Source: Malaya genurostris
Lineage: Eukaryota; Arthropoda; Insecta; Diptera; Culicidae
DNA: 64,000 bases
Assembly (NCBI RefSeq): GCF_030247185.1
Contig: NC_080572.1
Location: forward strand, 96,893,198-96,957,197
Direction: 5' to 3'
Position 1 is the stretch's first letter. Each line of letters opens with the position of its first letter. The notes beneath the pieces are model-generated. The model had not been told where the DNA came from. It made no database searches and saw only the letters and a program-made list of their open reading frames with translations. The translations under genes and the position numbers were made by a program. Below, piece after piece: positions 1 through 11,688 of this stretch.

Positions 1-202
1 AACATGCTTCAGGGAATTGAATATTGTGAAATGTATATTAATAAATTGTTTAGTTTCAAAGAATCTGAAGACTGTCCCAGAAAGTATGGACGAACTTTGG
101 TTTCACGGTAAATAATTCACAAGCGTTAGATATTCAAATTTTATTAGATATACTGATAATATTAGACTACAACAAGAGAATATTATTCTCAACATTTGCA
201 AC

Positions 203-1535
203 TTAGCCATTGTAGACTAGCTGGCGCATCTTCTTGCGAACGTTCCTTATTAAATTCCGTACAGACTTCTTGGTGACAAGTTTTGACACATTTTTCCAAT
301 CTTTTTCGAACTGTTGAATGGTTTCGGCTGCCGAGACATGTTTCCTAAGATGTGCCTTCGTTAATGCCCAGAATTCCTCAATTGGTCGAAGTTGTGGGCA
401 ATTTGGTGGATTCATGTCTTTTGGGACGAAAGTGACATTTTTGGTAGTATACCATTCTACCGTTGATTTCGAGTAGTGGCAAGAAGCAAGATCTAGTCAG
501 AAGACAACAGGATCCTTGTTGCTTCGAATCATGGGCAGAAGTCGTTTTTGTAAACATTCCTTGATGTATATTTCGCTGTTCATTGAAGCTGTGGTGATGA
601 AGGGTTTCGAAATCTTACCGCAGCTACAAATTGCTTGCCACACCATAGCTTTCTTGCAAAATTTTTTCGACTTCAATCGATGTCTCGGACTGGTTTAACA
701 CTTGCCCTTTTCGCACCGTATAATATTGTGGTCCCAGCAAGGATTTGTAATTGAGTTTCACGTAGGTTTCGTCGTCCATGATAATGCAGTTCAAATTTCC
801 AGCAAGTATTGTACAGCTTTCGAACCCTCGGTCTGATCCCTGGTCTTTCTTCCCAGAAAGTCGTTTTTATAAACATTCCTTGATGTATATTTCGCTGTTC
901 ATTGAAGCAGTGGTGATGAAGGGTTTCGAAATCTTACCGCAGCTACAAATTGCTTGCCAGACCATAGCTTTCTTACCAAATTTTTCGACTTCATTTGATG
1001 TCTCGGACTGGTTTAACACTTGCCCTTCTCGCACCGTATAATATTGTGGTCCCGGCAAGGACTTGTAATCGAGTTTCACGTAGTTTTCGTCGTCCATGAT
1101 TATGCAGTTCAAATTTCCAGCATGAATCGTATTGTACAGCTTTGGATCCCTCGGCCTGATCGATGCTTCTTGTTTCGGATCACGGTTTGGTTGTTTCTGC
1201 TTCTTATAGGTTCGAAAATTCAAACGTTCTTTAGCACGAAGAACATGTGACTTCGAAGCGCCCACTTTTTTGGCCACATCCCGACCTAAAACCTCCTTCT
1301 TTTGCTCGAACGCCTTTAGTATACGTTTATCCAACTGAGAGTTAGCAGGACCTTTTTTTCGACCCGTTTTCGGTTTATCCTCAAAGATGTTATCCTCACC
1401 GAATTTCCTGATTGCATTCCGCATGGCTTTTTCACTTACTCCTTCCATTTTTGCGAACTTTCTCAGTGACAGTCCGCGTTCTGTGCACCATTTGTACACA
1501 ATTTTTCGACGTTGTTCTGCTGAAAGTCCACACAT
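203..1535 (-). pseudogene. DD37E transposase pseudogene with internal duplication
   Basis: Reading starts at MCGLSAEQRR (1535). An N-terminal helix-turn-helix region is followed by the first catalytic Asp in IIMDDENY, the second in LDLASCHYS (about 450-475) and the Glu in QLRPIEEFW (about 365). I count 37 residues between the second Asp and the Glu, so DD37E. Two lesions are clear. A roughly 319-bp stretch is duplicated in tandem (541-859 and 860-1178), and the upstream copy ends in a CAA to TAA stop after IYIKECL. A TGG to TGA stop sits just before the second catalytic Asp. The unit at 541-859 reads through the first lesion, so removing one unit would leave a nearly complete frame. It ends at VYNG (203). 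Cannot encode an active enzyme as it stands. Confidence 0.85.
541..1178. repeat. Tandem duplication (about 319 bp) inside the transposase
   Basis: The motif starting GTCGTTTTT..AAACATTCCTTGATG occurs at 541 and again at 860, and similarity continues to about 851 and 1170. The two units differ at many positions, so the duplication is old or the second unit came from a diverged sister element. Confidence 0.85.
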
Positions 1536-1829
1536 TTCGAAACAAACTAATGAAAACTAATAAACAACAGTACAAGTGGTTAGAGAAGAGTGTAAACATC
1601 AGGACGCAGCCATAAAAATTGACAGATTCTGAACCATAGCGAAATGACAGCAGTTTTTGGTTGAGTCCATACTTTCTGGGATAGTCTTTAAATAAGATCG
1701 TGGGTATCCAAGAATTATCTGGAAAGCAAATATTGTATCTGGAAAGCAAAGTGCATTATGTACTCGTAGTACTATTCACAGAAAATTGACATACTGCGAT
1801 AAGATCTGTAGAAGAACTTACACATCAAA

Positions 1830-2316
1830 AAGCTCCTTGGAACAAGCCTTAAAGTCTACAAATATAACCGATGATCCATTGAAAAACTACCTGAAGCTCA
1901 GACCTTAAGATCTACCAGTGTAACAAAGTGCATTAACGAACTTATCGTTCTCGGTCCATATTCGTGATCCCACATGCGATTAATAGGAAAATGGTGATTG
2001 CTCTAGGCCATCCAAAAACTACCTGGAGTTGTATCTCTACGACTATGAACAATATTGAATAATTATACTTAAACTGCTGAATGTTCGTGAAGAACTTAAG
2101 ACCAGTTTCACAAAGGTTCTTGGACGACAGAGAATGTTTCGAGAAAAGGTCAGAATACACAAGTAAGCAGTATGTAGCTCTACGGCTTTGAGCAGCATTG
2201 AAAAACTATACATAGACTGCTGAATGTTCGTGTAGATCTTAAGACCTGTTTTCACCAAAGTTCTTGGACGACTGGGAACCTTCCTAGAACAGCTATAAAT
2301 AGACAAGTAAGCATTG
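1830..2316. repeat. Degenerate tandem repeat, period about 143 bp
   Basis: Two clear units are anchored by CTGCTGAATGTTCGTG at 2074 and 2217. Both continue through a shared AAGACC..GTTCTTGGACGAC core. Weaker partial units with GAAGAACTTA and ACCTTAAGATCTAC phrases extend back to about 1830. No coding potential seen. Confidence 0.6.
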
Positions 2317-2792
2317 TGTAGGTCGAAAAGTATGAACTACAAACAAAAAAGGCATTATCCGTAGTAGTTCTTGCTGTGACACAGTGTAGTCCCTGAGGAT
2401 GATATTCCAAGTAGTTCTTGGATATTGGAATATCTCTTAAGCATTTCAATAGTCTCAGAACATACTGAGAGGGTCCTCAGGCGCTATAGTATCGGACGTA
2501 GTAGGATTGTTCATGTTATTTACAATAAAATCAAATAAAATTTGAAAAATCTTTTTTTACGCGGAAAATTTGAAATAACGCGATGTTTTATTTAATTTAC
2601 GCACTCCCGGCTCTGCGTGTAAATTGAGGCTCCAGTGTATTAGCGAAAAGACGTTTATAAAAAAATAAATAAAAACGGTTAGGTGCCCTAAGCACAAACA
2701 TAAGATAACCTCTAAATGACATTCCAATGCACTGGTGAAAATATAAATTTCTTTGCCAAAACTCACAAGGTATTGATCTCATTTTTCAGTTC
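2317..2792. other. Noncoding; one MITE-like terminus
   Basis: No gene recognised. At 2615-2640 there is a GTAAATTGAGGCTCCAGTGTA-type end resembling the right terminus of the TA-flanked MITE family at 8.7, 23.0 and 57.2 kb. Its left partner was not found. Confidence 0.4.
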
Positions 2793-2794
2793 TA

Positions 2795-4095
2795 AGGAGT
2801 GTATCGAAAAGTAGTTAGCAACATTGATTATTGAATAAAAAGCAAAAAAAAAACATATTTTGACATCAGTTTTCGATATATTGCAGAAAAATTACATTTT
2901 TCTGCATTTCACTGATTATATTGAAGAGAATCCTAGTTTCTGTGAAACGCTCGCACTTTGGACTTGACAATCTTCATTAAATTCTGCACAGTTACTTTTG
3001 TGACTTTCCTGGTGGCAGCTGTTTTTTTTTTTTGAACTCCTGCATCTTTGGGAGACTGTACCTTCCTTCCGAAAGTGCCGCTTGACAATTGCCCAATACC
3101 TTTCAATTGGTCGAAGATCCGGGCAGTTCGGTCGGTTGATGTCTTTTTCCACGAATTGTACATTATATGTTGACAACCACTATAGAACGGAGTTGGCGTA
3201 GTGGGCTGAAGTCAAATCCGGCCAGAAGAGAGAAGGAGCCTTATGCTTTCTGTACAGTGGCAGCATTCTCTTCTTCAAACATTCTTCCTCGTACACCTTG
3301 GCGTTAATTGTGCCCTTCGTGAAGAAAATCGACGACCGCAAACCACAGGTACAAATTGCATGCCAGACCAACACCTTCTGCCCAAACTTTTCCATCGCCA
3401 CCGTGGTGTCAGCGTCGTCTAGGTCCTGGTACACCGATTTCGTATAATATTGCGGTCCGGGCAGCGCTCGAGAGTCTTCCTTGGCGTAGGTTTCGTCGTC
3501 GATCAGGATGCATCCGTCTTTATTCTGTAGAATCCGGTTATACAGTTTTCGCGCTCTTGTTTTGGCCTGAACTTCCTGTACCAGGGACTTTTTCGGCACT
3601 TTCTGTTTCTTGTACGTTTTCAGGGAGTTCTGAACTTTGATCCGTTGAATCATCCCGAGGCTGGTGTTGAACTGCTTGGCCAAATCCCGCGTCGACGCCG
3701 ATGAGTTTTTCCTGATGTACTCTACCACTTTTAAGTCCCGGCCGGGCTGGCTGGGACTCGTTTTCCTACCGGATCGGGGCAAATCCTTCATGAAAAGGGT
3801 CTTACCGAAGTTCTCGATTATATTTTTGATACTGGTGTGGTGCACTTTCACCCGTTTTGCAATTTCGTTGTACGTGACACCACTTTCTGAGCACCAAGTG
3901 TGCAGAGTTTTCTTTCGCGTTTCCGGATCAATTCGACTCATCATTGAAACGATAAACCGTACCAAAACCAATCGATTGCACAGCTGTTATTGACATGTAA
4001 ACAAACATGTCACAGCAAAACACGCTGCAAAAAAATTAAGCCCTTTCAGAGTAATAACTGTTTGAATGTTGCTAACTACTTATCGATACACTCCT
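2795..4095 (-). mobile_element. Tc1/mariner DD37E-type transposon, copy 1
   Basis: Terminal inverted repeats of about 28 bp start AGGAGTGTATCGA at both ends, with one mismatch. They are flanked by TA at 2793-2794 and 4096-4097, the expected target-site duplication. Length is 1.3 kb, normal for the superfamily. A sister copy with the same ends lies at 57180-58402. Confidence 0.93.
2933..3944 (-). pseudogene. DD37E transposase pseudogene (copy 1)
   Basis: The start is probably the double Met of MMSRIDPETRKK at 3944/3941. The N-terminal half carries two helix-turn-helix regions (for example GVTYNEIAKRVKVHHTS, typical of Tc1/mariner DNA binding). Catalytic Asp 1 is in ILIDDETYAKED, Asp 2 in LFWPDLTSAHY and Glu in DLRPIERYWAI. 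The spacing of the last two is 37 residues. The frame is broken by CAG to TAG just after NSVL (3181). A further frameshift lies near the T-run at about 3020-3035, after which the C-terminus ending KVRAFHRN (stop at 2933) is read. Known role of the family: cut-and-paste transposition at TA. This copy looks inactive but only lightly damaged. Confidence 0.88.
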
Positions 4096-4097
4096 TA

Positions 4098-5138
4098 GCT
4101 CCCAAAAGTTCAACTTGTTTTTCTTCTGTAAGGGAGAATCAGAAGAGCTAATCTTTTAATTACTGTTCATTTACAGTATCAAAGGAGTAAAAAAAGGTAA
4201 AACGGATACGAAATACAAGAATGCTTTACACGAAGTGGTTGAAGTTACGGGAGTTACTGAAGAAATTTGTAGAGCGTGATTTGATTGAACCGGAGGTGGT
4301 TAAATTATCACTATCTAAGCGGAAACCTGAGGATGATGTTGACAGTTACAATTCTATTGCATTAACAGCATTTTCTGATGGAACTGATGACCATGAGCTA
4401 CCCTTATCCAAATGTCGAAACGCTGGGGAGATTAGACGACCGCAGAGAATATCTTGATGATGTACAATGATTCGTATAACATATTAATACTATTGTTGAT
4501 GGGAACGATTTCGTATTCTGAGCTTGTTAATATCTACAATGGATTTGGGGAGTTAGTCGGCAACGTGTAGAGATGGATGGATTGGAGCGTTTGAGAAGAG
4601 CGGTAAAAAGGCGGGTGGGTAATGTCAGAGACATAATTGGATGTCGTGAATACGAAAACAACACTTCCAAATATCAATTAGTTGATCAATTGTATGAATT
4701 ATACAAGCATTCCCCTTTTTCACATTTTTCAAAAGAAGAAGGCTTCACTTGATCTCGATTGCTGTGAATTTCACACAGCGAAAAGTGCACAAATCTAATC
4801 AAACTGTTCTAGATTTGCACAAAACTGAGAATATTTACCTTCGATTACAATACATCTGCTCGCAGTGGCGATAGAATCCAAACTGATCCAATTTTTGTTA
4901 AGAGGTTCCTTTTTACGTGATTTCGTTTGTAGCTTTTTCCTTAATGGGCGGTCCTAACGGCTATAAAAATAGCAACATATAGAATTTGAATGTCGATTAT
5001 TTCATTTCGGATTTGCATTTCATTGACAGAAACTATCAGGATGCTGTACGGGATTCATTCCTGCCATTCAGAAGGACCAAATTGTGGAACTCACTACGAT
5101 ATTAAGCACTGTTCGGAACATTTTTCTCGAACGATTTG
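4098..5138. other. Noncoding, with one dispersed repeat
   Basis: A 78-codon open frame at 4221-4457 (plus) has no recognised domain and I do not call it. The stretch 4608-4725 (AAAAAGGCGGGTGG..GGATGTCGTGAATACG) recurs at 58950-59080, so it is dispersed repeat. Nothing else recognised. Confidence 0.5.
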
Positions 5139-5605
5139 TTGTACAGCAGCAGATATTTTGTTCTCTTCCTCAGAACGCGTTCTGATTGGCTGGTGTTTAC
5201 ATGGATCAAATGAGACAGGTTTATCAATAGTGTACTATTGAAATACTTCAATGCTGTTGCTATACACGTTTCGATTCTATTGGTAGTTAGATTATATAAA
5301 TCCTGTCACAGATCACTGAGCTATGAGCTTTAAAAATACGAGAAAGGAAAACGCGCTTTATGAACTATCCTCTTCAATAATCGTTTATACCAAACATTTC
5401 AGAAAAGTTTATTTTGAATTATTTGAGATTATATCACACAACTGAAAGTTTATCATAAAATTGTGATCATATTTTCGATGGCATGTAGCAAAAATTATGT
5501 TGATTCGTTAGATACAACTAGAGATATTCAGGATCAAAAACTTATCACTCTCTCAGAGGATAAATTTTGAAAAGGTGCCCCATAGTAAAGTAAGTTGTAT
5601 TCACG
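5139..5605 (+). repeat. Histone-promoter-linked repeat, copy A
   Basis: Shares about 450 bp with 48480-48905 (inverted) and 62395-62780. Landmarks in order are CAGCAGATATTTTGTTC, CAGAACGCGTTCTGATTGGC (ATTGG at 5185-5189, a CCAAT box on the minus strand), AGATCACTGAGCTATGAGC, GGCATGTAGCAAAAATTATG and GGTGCCCCATAGTAAAGTAAG. Sequence on the 5139 side of the CCAAT box diverges from copy C just after the shared TTGTACAGCAGCAGATATTTT stretch, so no TATA box equivalent to copy C is seen. Confidence 0.75.
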
Positions 5606-6120
5606 ACAAAAAAAAGAAGTAGACATGTAAGTAGGTGCTTGTGAAATATCACACTGAGTTCAGTTCCTTAATTCAGGATCAGAATTCAAGTTCAGACTTA
5701 AATGGAGTTTGGATTCAGAAAATGAGTTCAGTTCAGTTCTTGATCTGTATCTCGAACCTGAATTTTGCAACTGAACTCGGATCCAGTCTCAGGTGGCGGG
5801 TTTACTGGCTAATGGCTGGAATTGCTGGATTCAGATTGACAAACTCGGATTCAAATGCAATGTCTTTTGATCCAATTCAGACCTCTAGTTCAGAAAAAGG
5901 TGGATAAAGGTTAAAAGTTTCAAACAGTCATTGAAGGTCTTATAACAAATAAGAAACATTTTTTTTTTAATTCTGAAATGAGTCTGGTCAAATTGATTAA
6001 CCATATAACAGAAATAAAGAAAGAGGCTGTACAACTGTGAACAACTGAATTAACCATTCGACACTGGATTCTAAAGTTTCCCTGTGATTGCATAGAATTC
6101 CAATTCGAGAATAACAAATA
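5606..6120. other. Noncoding, TTCAG/AATTC-rich stretch
   Basis: 5640-5900 is a low-order repetition of GTTCAGTTC, GAATTCAAG and GGATTCAGA words, also seen at 52430-52570. An open frame runs through it but looks like a by-product of the repetition. Confidence 0.5.
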
Positions 6121-7880
6121 TAGGGTAACGGCTCCCTATTTCATCTGAGCTCCTATTTCCATCTCATCCCTTCACCTCATTACTTTGAACATGAATAATA
6201 TTTTAAAACCTACCTGAACCAAACTGTGAAATGTTTTAAAATGATTATAAAAGCTATTGTCACACTTTCCTATTGAAAGAAATGGTTTTAAGTTCTTCGG
6301 TTATCGTTTTTTTCATTTAAATTTTCGATTCGTCTCAAAACATGATCACTTTTTCGCACAATTACACTACCATTGAATGCTGGATGACTTCATAATTAGT
6401 AATGTTCACTTGCTACTTGTTCAATTAACGATTTAATACTTCAAAAACTACTCAACAAACAATAAAAGTCTTTAAAAATATGAGATGAAAGTTTTTCACT
6501 TAGTTCACTTGATTGCGCTTTGTTTTCATCTCATTTGGTTTCGCAAAGTTGCCATATTATCTCATAATGTTACAAAACAAAAATTATTTTTCTTCTTCAA
6601 AATCTCATCAAAAAGTATGTTTTTTGGTATCCGTGACATTAGTTTAATTATATTATTGATATTAATATTTCAATAAAACTGTTTTGGCTTCGAATATTAC
6701 CAGGAAGAGCATGTTAAATACTATTGAAATAACCATTGTGGCAAATCTAGTAGCACTGGTTTCATTCCGCTATACGTGAAGTGTGTGTTTCATCGGCTGT
6801 GCACAGAGATGCCAGATATTTTCATAGAAAATATGTACTACGTTGCATAGAAATTCTATATCTGGTCTATCTGTTTTCACTAATAAAATTATGTTAAATC
6901 TGTTTTCACTAATAAAATCTGTTAACATCATTTCATTAGTGAAAACAGATAGACCAGACATAGACTTTCTATGCAACGTAATACATATTCTATGATAATA
7001 TCTGGCTTTAAATAGTTCAAATTGGTTTCAAATTTTAATATAAATGTTTGTCATTGTTCATAATCAATTATCTACATAAAAAAAATCCACTTTAACATGT
7101 GATTTGTCCGTTGATTAATAAACTTTTAAAGAATCACTGCAATCAAATACTAATAGATACTCAGCGAGAAAAGTCTAATTTTTTACTTCTTTCTTTCTAT
7201 GAACCTGTACAAATCTGTATTAAATTTAGGAAATCTTTACAAAATCGGTACTTTGATTTAAACCAGTATGCGAACGCAAAAATCTATACAATACATATAA
7301 ATATGTATAAATGGCATCTCTGGCTCTACACTACACTTTTAAGAAGGGCTAATGAATAAATAGTAACAATCACAGTTTTGTTTTTATTTAAAATTCACCA
7401 ATTTAACTTTTCAGTAAAATTTTAAATTTAAAGCGAAAGGTAACGGAAACGACTGAAAAAATTTTCAACGTTGAAATGATTTTAAACTGGTTCTAAAAAT
7501 ATCGTATATTGTCTCATAGTTGGCATTAGGCCGTTTTTAAGAAGCATTCTGACATTTTGAACCTGAGAGTGTAATAGTGGAATATTTCGTTTTGATTGCT
7601 GTCGCCATTGCTAATTTATAGGATGAATAAAGGATCAACGATAGGATGGATAAAAATTCATTGAGATGAAATTAGGAGCAGAGTAGTGAACATTTCATAA
7701 GTGTTTTTTTGCTGTTTTATGAACATTATTTTATTTTCCAAGGAATGTGAATCAAATCTCAACGTGGAGCAAGGCGAATGAAGCAGTAATATGAAATAGT
7801 TATAGTGATTTTAGTGGCTAAATCGAGGTTTGAAGGCGACGTCCTTACAAATGAGATGAAATAGGGAGCCCTTACCCTAG
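6121..7880. mobile_element. 1.76-kb TIR element with TA duplication, no transposase
   Basis: Ends read TAGGGTAACGGCTCCC and, reverse-complemented, TAGGGTAAGGGCTCCC. About 25 bp match with one mismatch through CTATTTCATCT. TA at both borders fits a TA target duplication. Joining the flanks gives ATATAGTTAA, matching the equivalent site of the element at 34.7 kb (34914-34923). The interior has no open frame that looks like a transposase, so it is probably non-autonomous. Confidence 0.8.
6811..7006. mobile_element. Palindromic MITE (196 bp)
   Basis: Arms start GCCAGATATT and end AATATCTGGC. They pair over about 70 bp each, including the motif CTACGTTGCATAGAAA and the block TCTGGTCTATCTGTTTTCAC. 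The centre repeats CTGTTTTCACTAATAAAAT. No clear target duplication. It lies inside the 6121-7880 element. Confidence 0.8.
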
Positions 7881-8025
7881 TTAAACTGAAATACAATCCA
7901 GTACAAAAAGGAAACTTGAGGTAAAATGGACTTGATAGCATTTCGTGTAGTCTTTGTAAATACATGGAATCGATTTTCCAGTCAATTTTACAGCAAAATA
8001 CTATCATGCCTCAAAAAAAAAAAAA
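7881..8025 (-). mobile_element. Relic fragment of the RSS-like foldback element
   Basis: Reverse-complemented, 7885-8020 aligns with 34760-34920 of the foldback element (shared AAAATCGATTCCATGTATTTA and GGCATGATA). The CACAGTG end is missing here. The 6121-7880 element is inserted in it. Confidence 0.7.
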
Positions 8026-8706
8026 ACATTTACGTTTACTATATTATGAATTCTGTATTAAATGTTCAAAACGACGAATGTAACAATGCGAGATTCTCCT
8101 TTGCTGAAGTGAGCACATTTAAAAAACACCTGACAAAATCTTACTAATTTTTAACTAGAGTAGTTATTAGAAACGGAACACTAAAAGAGTTTGATTACAT
8201 TTTTTAAAGAGTTTGCTCCTTTCTACATCGTCTCTTATTAAGGTTCTACTTACAATCTTAGAAAAACAACCATGGTTAAAAACTCAAAAGCAGTTTTCTA
8301 GGCTACTGCTTGATAAATCTTTAGGAGAAAAACGTCAGACTATTAAAAAAAAGAACTATACAAACTAATTTTTTTTAATTGAAACTCAATGGCTGTTTTA
8401 GCGTTTAGCGACAACAACTGTTTTTCTATGATTGTAAATTGTCCTCTTAAAAACAGAGAGTTGGCATCACTGGGAGTACGATGCGGTGCCTAAGTGTTGC
8501 TTTCAAGAAAGTCTATAGTACAGTAATTGGTCGGAACAGTTGGTTTGAGTGATGGTGCAGCTGTGGCAAGTATGTGTTGGTGGGTTTAAAATGTTATTTT
8601 TTGAATAATGCTGATTTGCGAAACTAAAAAATTTTCAAGCAAAGGATACTGCGAATTTACCGCCCAATATTAAACTATGTTAACCGATCGGAGCGCCATC
8701 TGCATA
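8026..8706. other. Noncoding
   Basis: No gene, repeat boundary or RNA recognised. Open frames are short and without domains. Confidence 0.5.
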
Positions 8707-8759
8707 CACCGAAACCTCCATTTTCGAACTAAACGGGGGTTCGTAAAAAGAGGTAGTTC

Positions 8760-9735
8760 GTAAAAAAAAGTTTTGTGCAATAAATGTGGAAACCTATTTT
8801 CGGAACGGATGTGAAGAGTAAGTGCAAGAAAATGATGTTTGGGCTCGTTTCAAAATCCAAGATGGCGGCTTCCAGTTATTAGAGATAACCTAGAACCCCT
8901 AACAATATGGGTATCTTCGGAACGGAATTGATGAGTAGATGTCGGAAAACAATGTTTGATGTGGTTCTGAAATTCAAGATGGCGACTTCCGGTTTCTTGA
9001 TATTCCTTGAAACCCCTTACAATAGGGTACTTTCGGAACGAGATTGAACAGTAGACGTCGGAAAAAGATATTTGAGGTGGTTTTGAAATGCAAAACAGTG
9101 ACTTTCGGTTTATTAGTATATTTTTGAAAGTTTTTGCCGTATTCCTTGAACTTGGTATTCCTTGAAAACACTATACCGGAAGTCACCGCATTGAATTTTG
9201 AAACCAGCTAAAACATCTTTTATTGGTATCCAATATGTTTCGAAAATTTCTGTTTTAAGGGTTTTTAAGGCATATCGATAAACCGGAGGATGCTATATTG
9301 GAATTCGAGACGACACCAAACATAGTTTTGCGGCATCTGTTTCTTGCATACTTTCCAAAAATATCCATATTGTAAGGGGTTTTAAGGAATATCAACAAAC
9401 CGGAAGTCGCCATCTTGAATTTCAGAACCACCTCGAACATCGTTTTCCGACGTCTACTCGTCAATCCCGTTCCGAAATTACCCATATTGTAAGGGCTTTC
9501 GAGGAATATCAATCAACCGGAAGTCGTCATCTTGGTTTTCCAAAATACCTCAAACATCATTTTCCGGAATCTACTCTTTAAACCCGTTTGAAAAATACCC
9601 ATATTGAGTAGTTTCCATGGAATATAAATGAGTCGGAAATCGCTTTCGATGTATGGCAAAACCTCTTTTTACTAAGTAGGTTCGTAAAAAAAGTTTGCGT
9701 TATTTGGGATTTGGTTCGTAAAAACGTGTTTAATC
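8760..9735. repeat. Inverted array of about 130-bp units
   Basis: Units carry GAGTAGATGTCGGAAAA, AAGATGGCGACTTCCGG and CCTTGAAACCCCTTACAATA in direct order at 8810-9130. They occur in reverse complement at 9180-9640 (CGGAAGTCGCCATCTTGAATTT and similar). The arms meet near 9150. A related unit lies at 55250-55610. Confidence 0.75.
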
Positions 9736-11631
9736 GACCTAGCAGTGAGATGATACCTTTTTTTATCAATCCGCATGTGTTTTTGCATGAATGTTCTTCG
9801 GTGTTACAGTTTTCATGACATTATTTTAAACACCGTCGTTTTCAGCGACAATTTGAGATTTTAATCACTCATTATTCTGTAATGTCGAAACTGCAAATCG
9901 GATCGAATCTAAAAGTGTGATAATCGATTAAACATGCCTTGATATGTCGAAGTAAGTTCCACTTTAGAGTTTACGGTAATTTAAGGTACTTGCAGAGCCG
10001 GTATTCAGGAACCAGCATAACCCAAACCGATTCGTATGGCCATATGACGAATAAATTACTACAGTTTTGAGTCCAAGTTTGAAGCTTTTCGGGATTGTCA
10101 TCTTGTATATCGGTTTGAATTTTAAAAATTCATCATCCTACAATTCGAGAATCGGAAGAAATAATTGGATAAAAGTAATTAATTTTGTATGGGACTATAA
10201 GCTAATTTTAATTTGAATTTTTGTTTCTGAAATTCGATTAGGCTTTTTTTGAAAAAAAAAACGATTGAGCTTTGAGAAACGATTTGATACTGGAACCGGA
10301 ATTCTAAAATTGGTATGGCCGAAGTCAGATAAATTTACCTGAGTAGCAGAGAATAGTTCACATTTGTTTCAAAATGTTTGAAAATCAGTGTAGACATCTT
10401 TGAGAAATCATAGCACGAATTAAATTTTTAGATCCCTTCTGAATCGAAAACTGAATACCACTAAAACTGAAAAAAGTTTATTTGGTTATCGACTATCCAA
10501 ATCTGCTAACCCGATAAACCTGATTAATTTATGTGGAATAGACATTTTTATACTAATCGCTATCGCTGAAACCGGAAGTTGGATCTGACTGAGAAGGAAG
10601 ATGTTTTATAGAATCTTGAAACTTTTCATTTGAATCTTAGATCGGTTCGGCCATCTATAAGAAGAATGAGTTCAACAATTTTGATTTCGTTTCACATATC
10701 ATCCTGTAGTTCCGGAACCAGAGGTCGGAAGCAAACATAATTCAGGAACTTTGTTTGGGAGCATACGACTTTTCATATGAATATGAATTTGTAAAAAAGA
10801 AATTTTCCGAGAAAATTGAGTGAAATTATTTGTCACACACGCATTTTCTGATCTCGACGAACTGATTCGAATGGTATATGAATGTTATGTTCTTCCAGCA
10901 TTCATTGCTGTGAGTAGTTTCAAACAATATAATTAAAAAAAATTCTGCCATCATCTGGTTTATATATGTCATATTTGAACGATTATGTTGCCAAAAACGA
11001 GCCGTGCTAAAATCGGTCCGAGGCTAAATGTCATGAAAAAGGATGCTGTACACAGTATTTTTGGCACTTAGAAACAATTGTATGTTACAGTATTAAAAAT
11101 CGTGTTTTCCGTTGCTCCCAAGCATTTATTTGTCAAACAGCGCTCAAAATTTCTACTGCTGGAATAGGGGGAAAAGTCGTTTACACAAAAATTTCGATAT
11201 CCCCGTTAAAAATGGACAAATTTAAACAATTTATGGCTTGATGGATAGGTATTACCGTGCGGAATCTAAGTCTGAAAACATATTCTGTTTTCAAGGTCAA
11301 TTGTGACAGATACTGTCAAAAAACTGAAAATTTTGACATAAAACTTCGTATAACTCAAAAAGTAAACATCCGATCTCAAAAACATTTAATAGCGTTGAGG
11401 GTGACGGGGAGACCTTTCATTTGCGACTAGTTTGATCAAAATCGGTCGAGCCATCTCTGAGATCTCGACCTCTTAGTTGACAACACACATTCACACACAC
11501 GGTCATTTGCTCAGTTCGTCGAGCTGAATCGATTGGTACATGTCATTCGGCTCTCCGGGCCTCGGAAAAATTTTCTTAAGTTTGAGCGAATTCTATACCT
11601 ATTTTTTATATATATAAAAAAAGGTAAAAAG
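9721..11631 (+). repeat. 1.9-kb dispersed repeat, copy 1
   Basis: Starts AAAACGTG..TTAATC.ACCTA.CAGTGAG and ends TATATATAAAAAAAGGTAAAAAG. It is collinear with 28069-29887 along its length, with many substitutions. Contains GGAACCGGAAGTTGG-type phrases and a terminal block GATCTCGAC..CACACAC..AGTTCGTCGAGCTGAATCGA, which also occurs in diverged form elsewhere in the window. No open frame of note, and the class is not established. Confidence 0.8.
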
Positions 11632-11688
11632 AGTTACGTAAAAAAAGGTAACGTATAGAATGTGTTCGTAAACGGAGATTTGAGTGTA

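Larger units (their letters stand above)
69..1687 (-). mobile_element. Tc1/mariner DD37E-type transposon, degenerate
   Basis: Inverted ends at 69-91 and 1665-1687 match over 23 bp with one mismatch (core CCCAGAAAGTATGGAC). Between them the minus strand codes for a DD37E transposase. No clear TA duplication is visible on the left side. The family is unlike the copy at 2.8 kb at nucleotide level but shares the catalytic layout, which is the one described for the mosquito ITmD37E group. Confidence 0.85.
8707..11686. mobile_element. TA-flanked TIR element with foldback arm and nested repeat
   Basis: Left end CACCGAAACCTCCATTTTCG (after TA at 8705-8706) pairs with the right end TCGTAAACGGAGATTTGAGTG (before TA at 11687-11688), with about 18 of 23 positions matching. 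The same end type occurs at 23002/25118, 57151/58544 and 54690. The left third is a foldback array and the right two thirds are a separate 1.9-kb repeat. No transposase seen. Confidence 0.65.

Noticed and set aside
4221..4457. 78-codon plus-strand frame
   Set aside because: No domain, no splice or promoter context; next to dispersed repeat.
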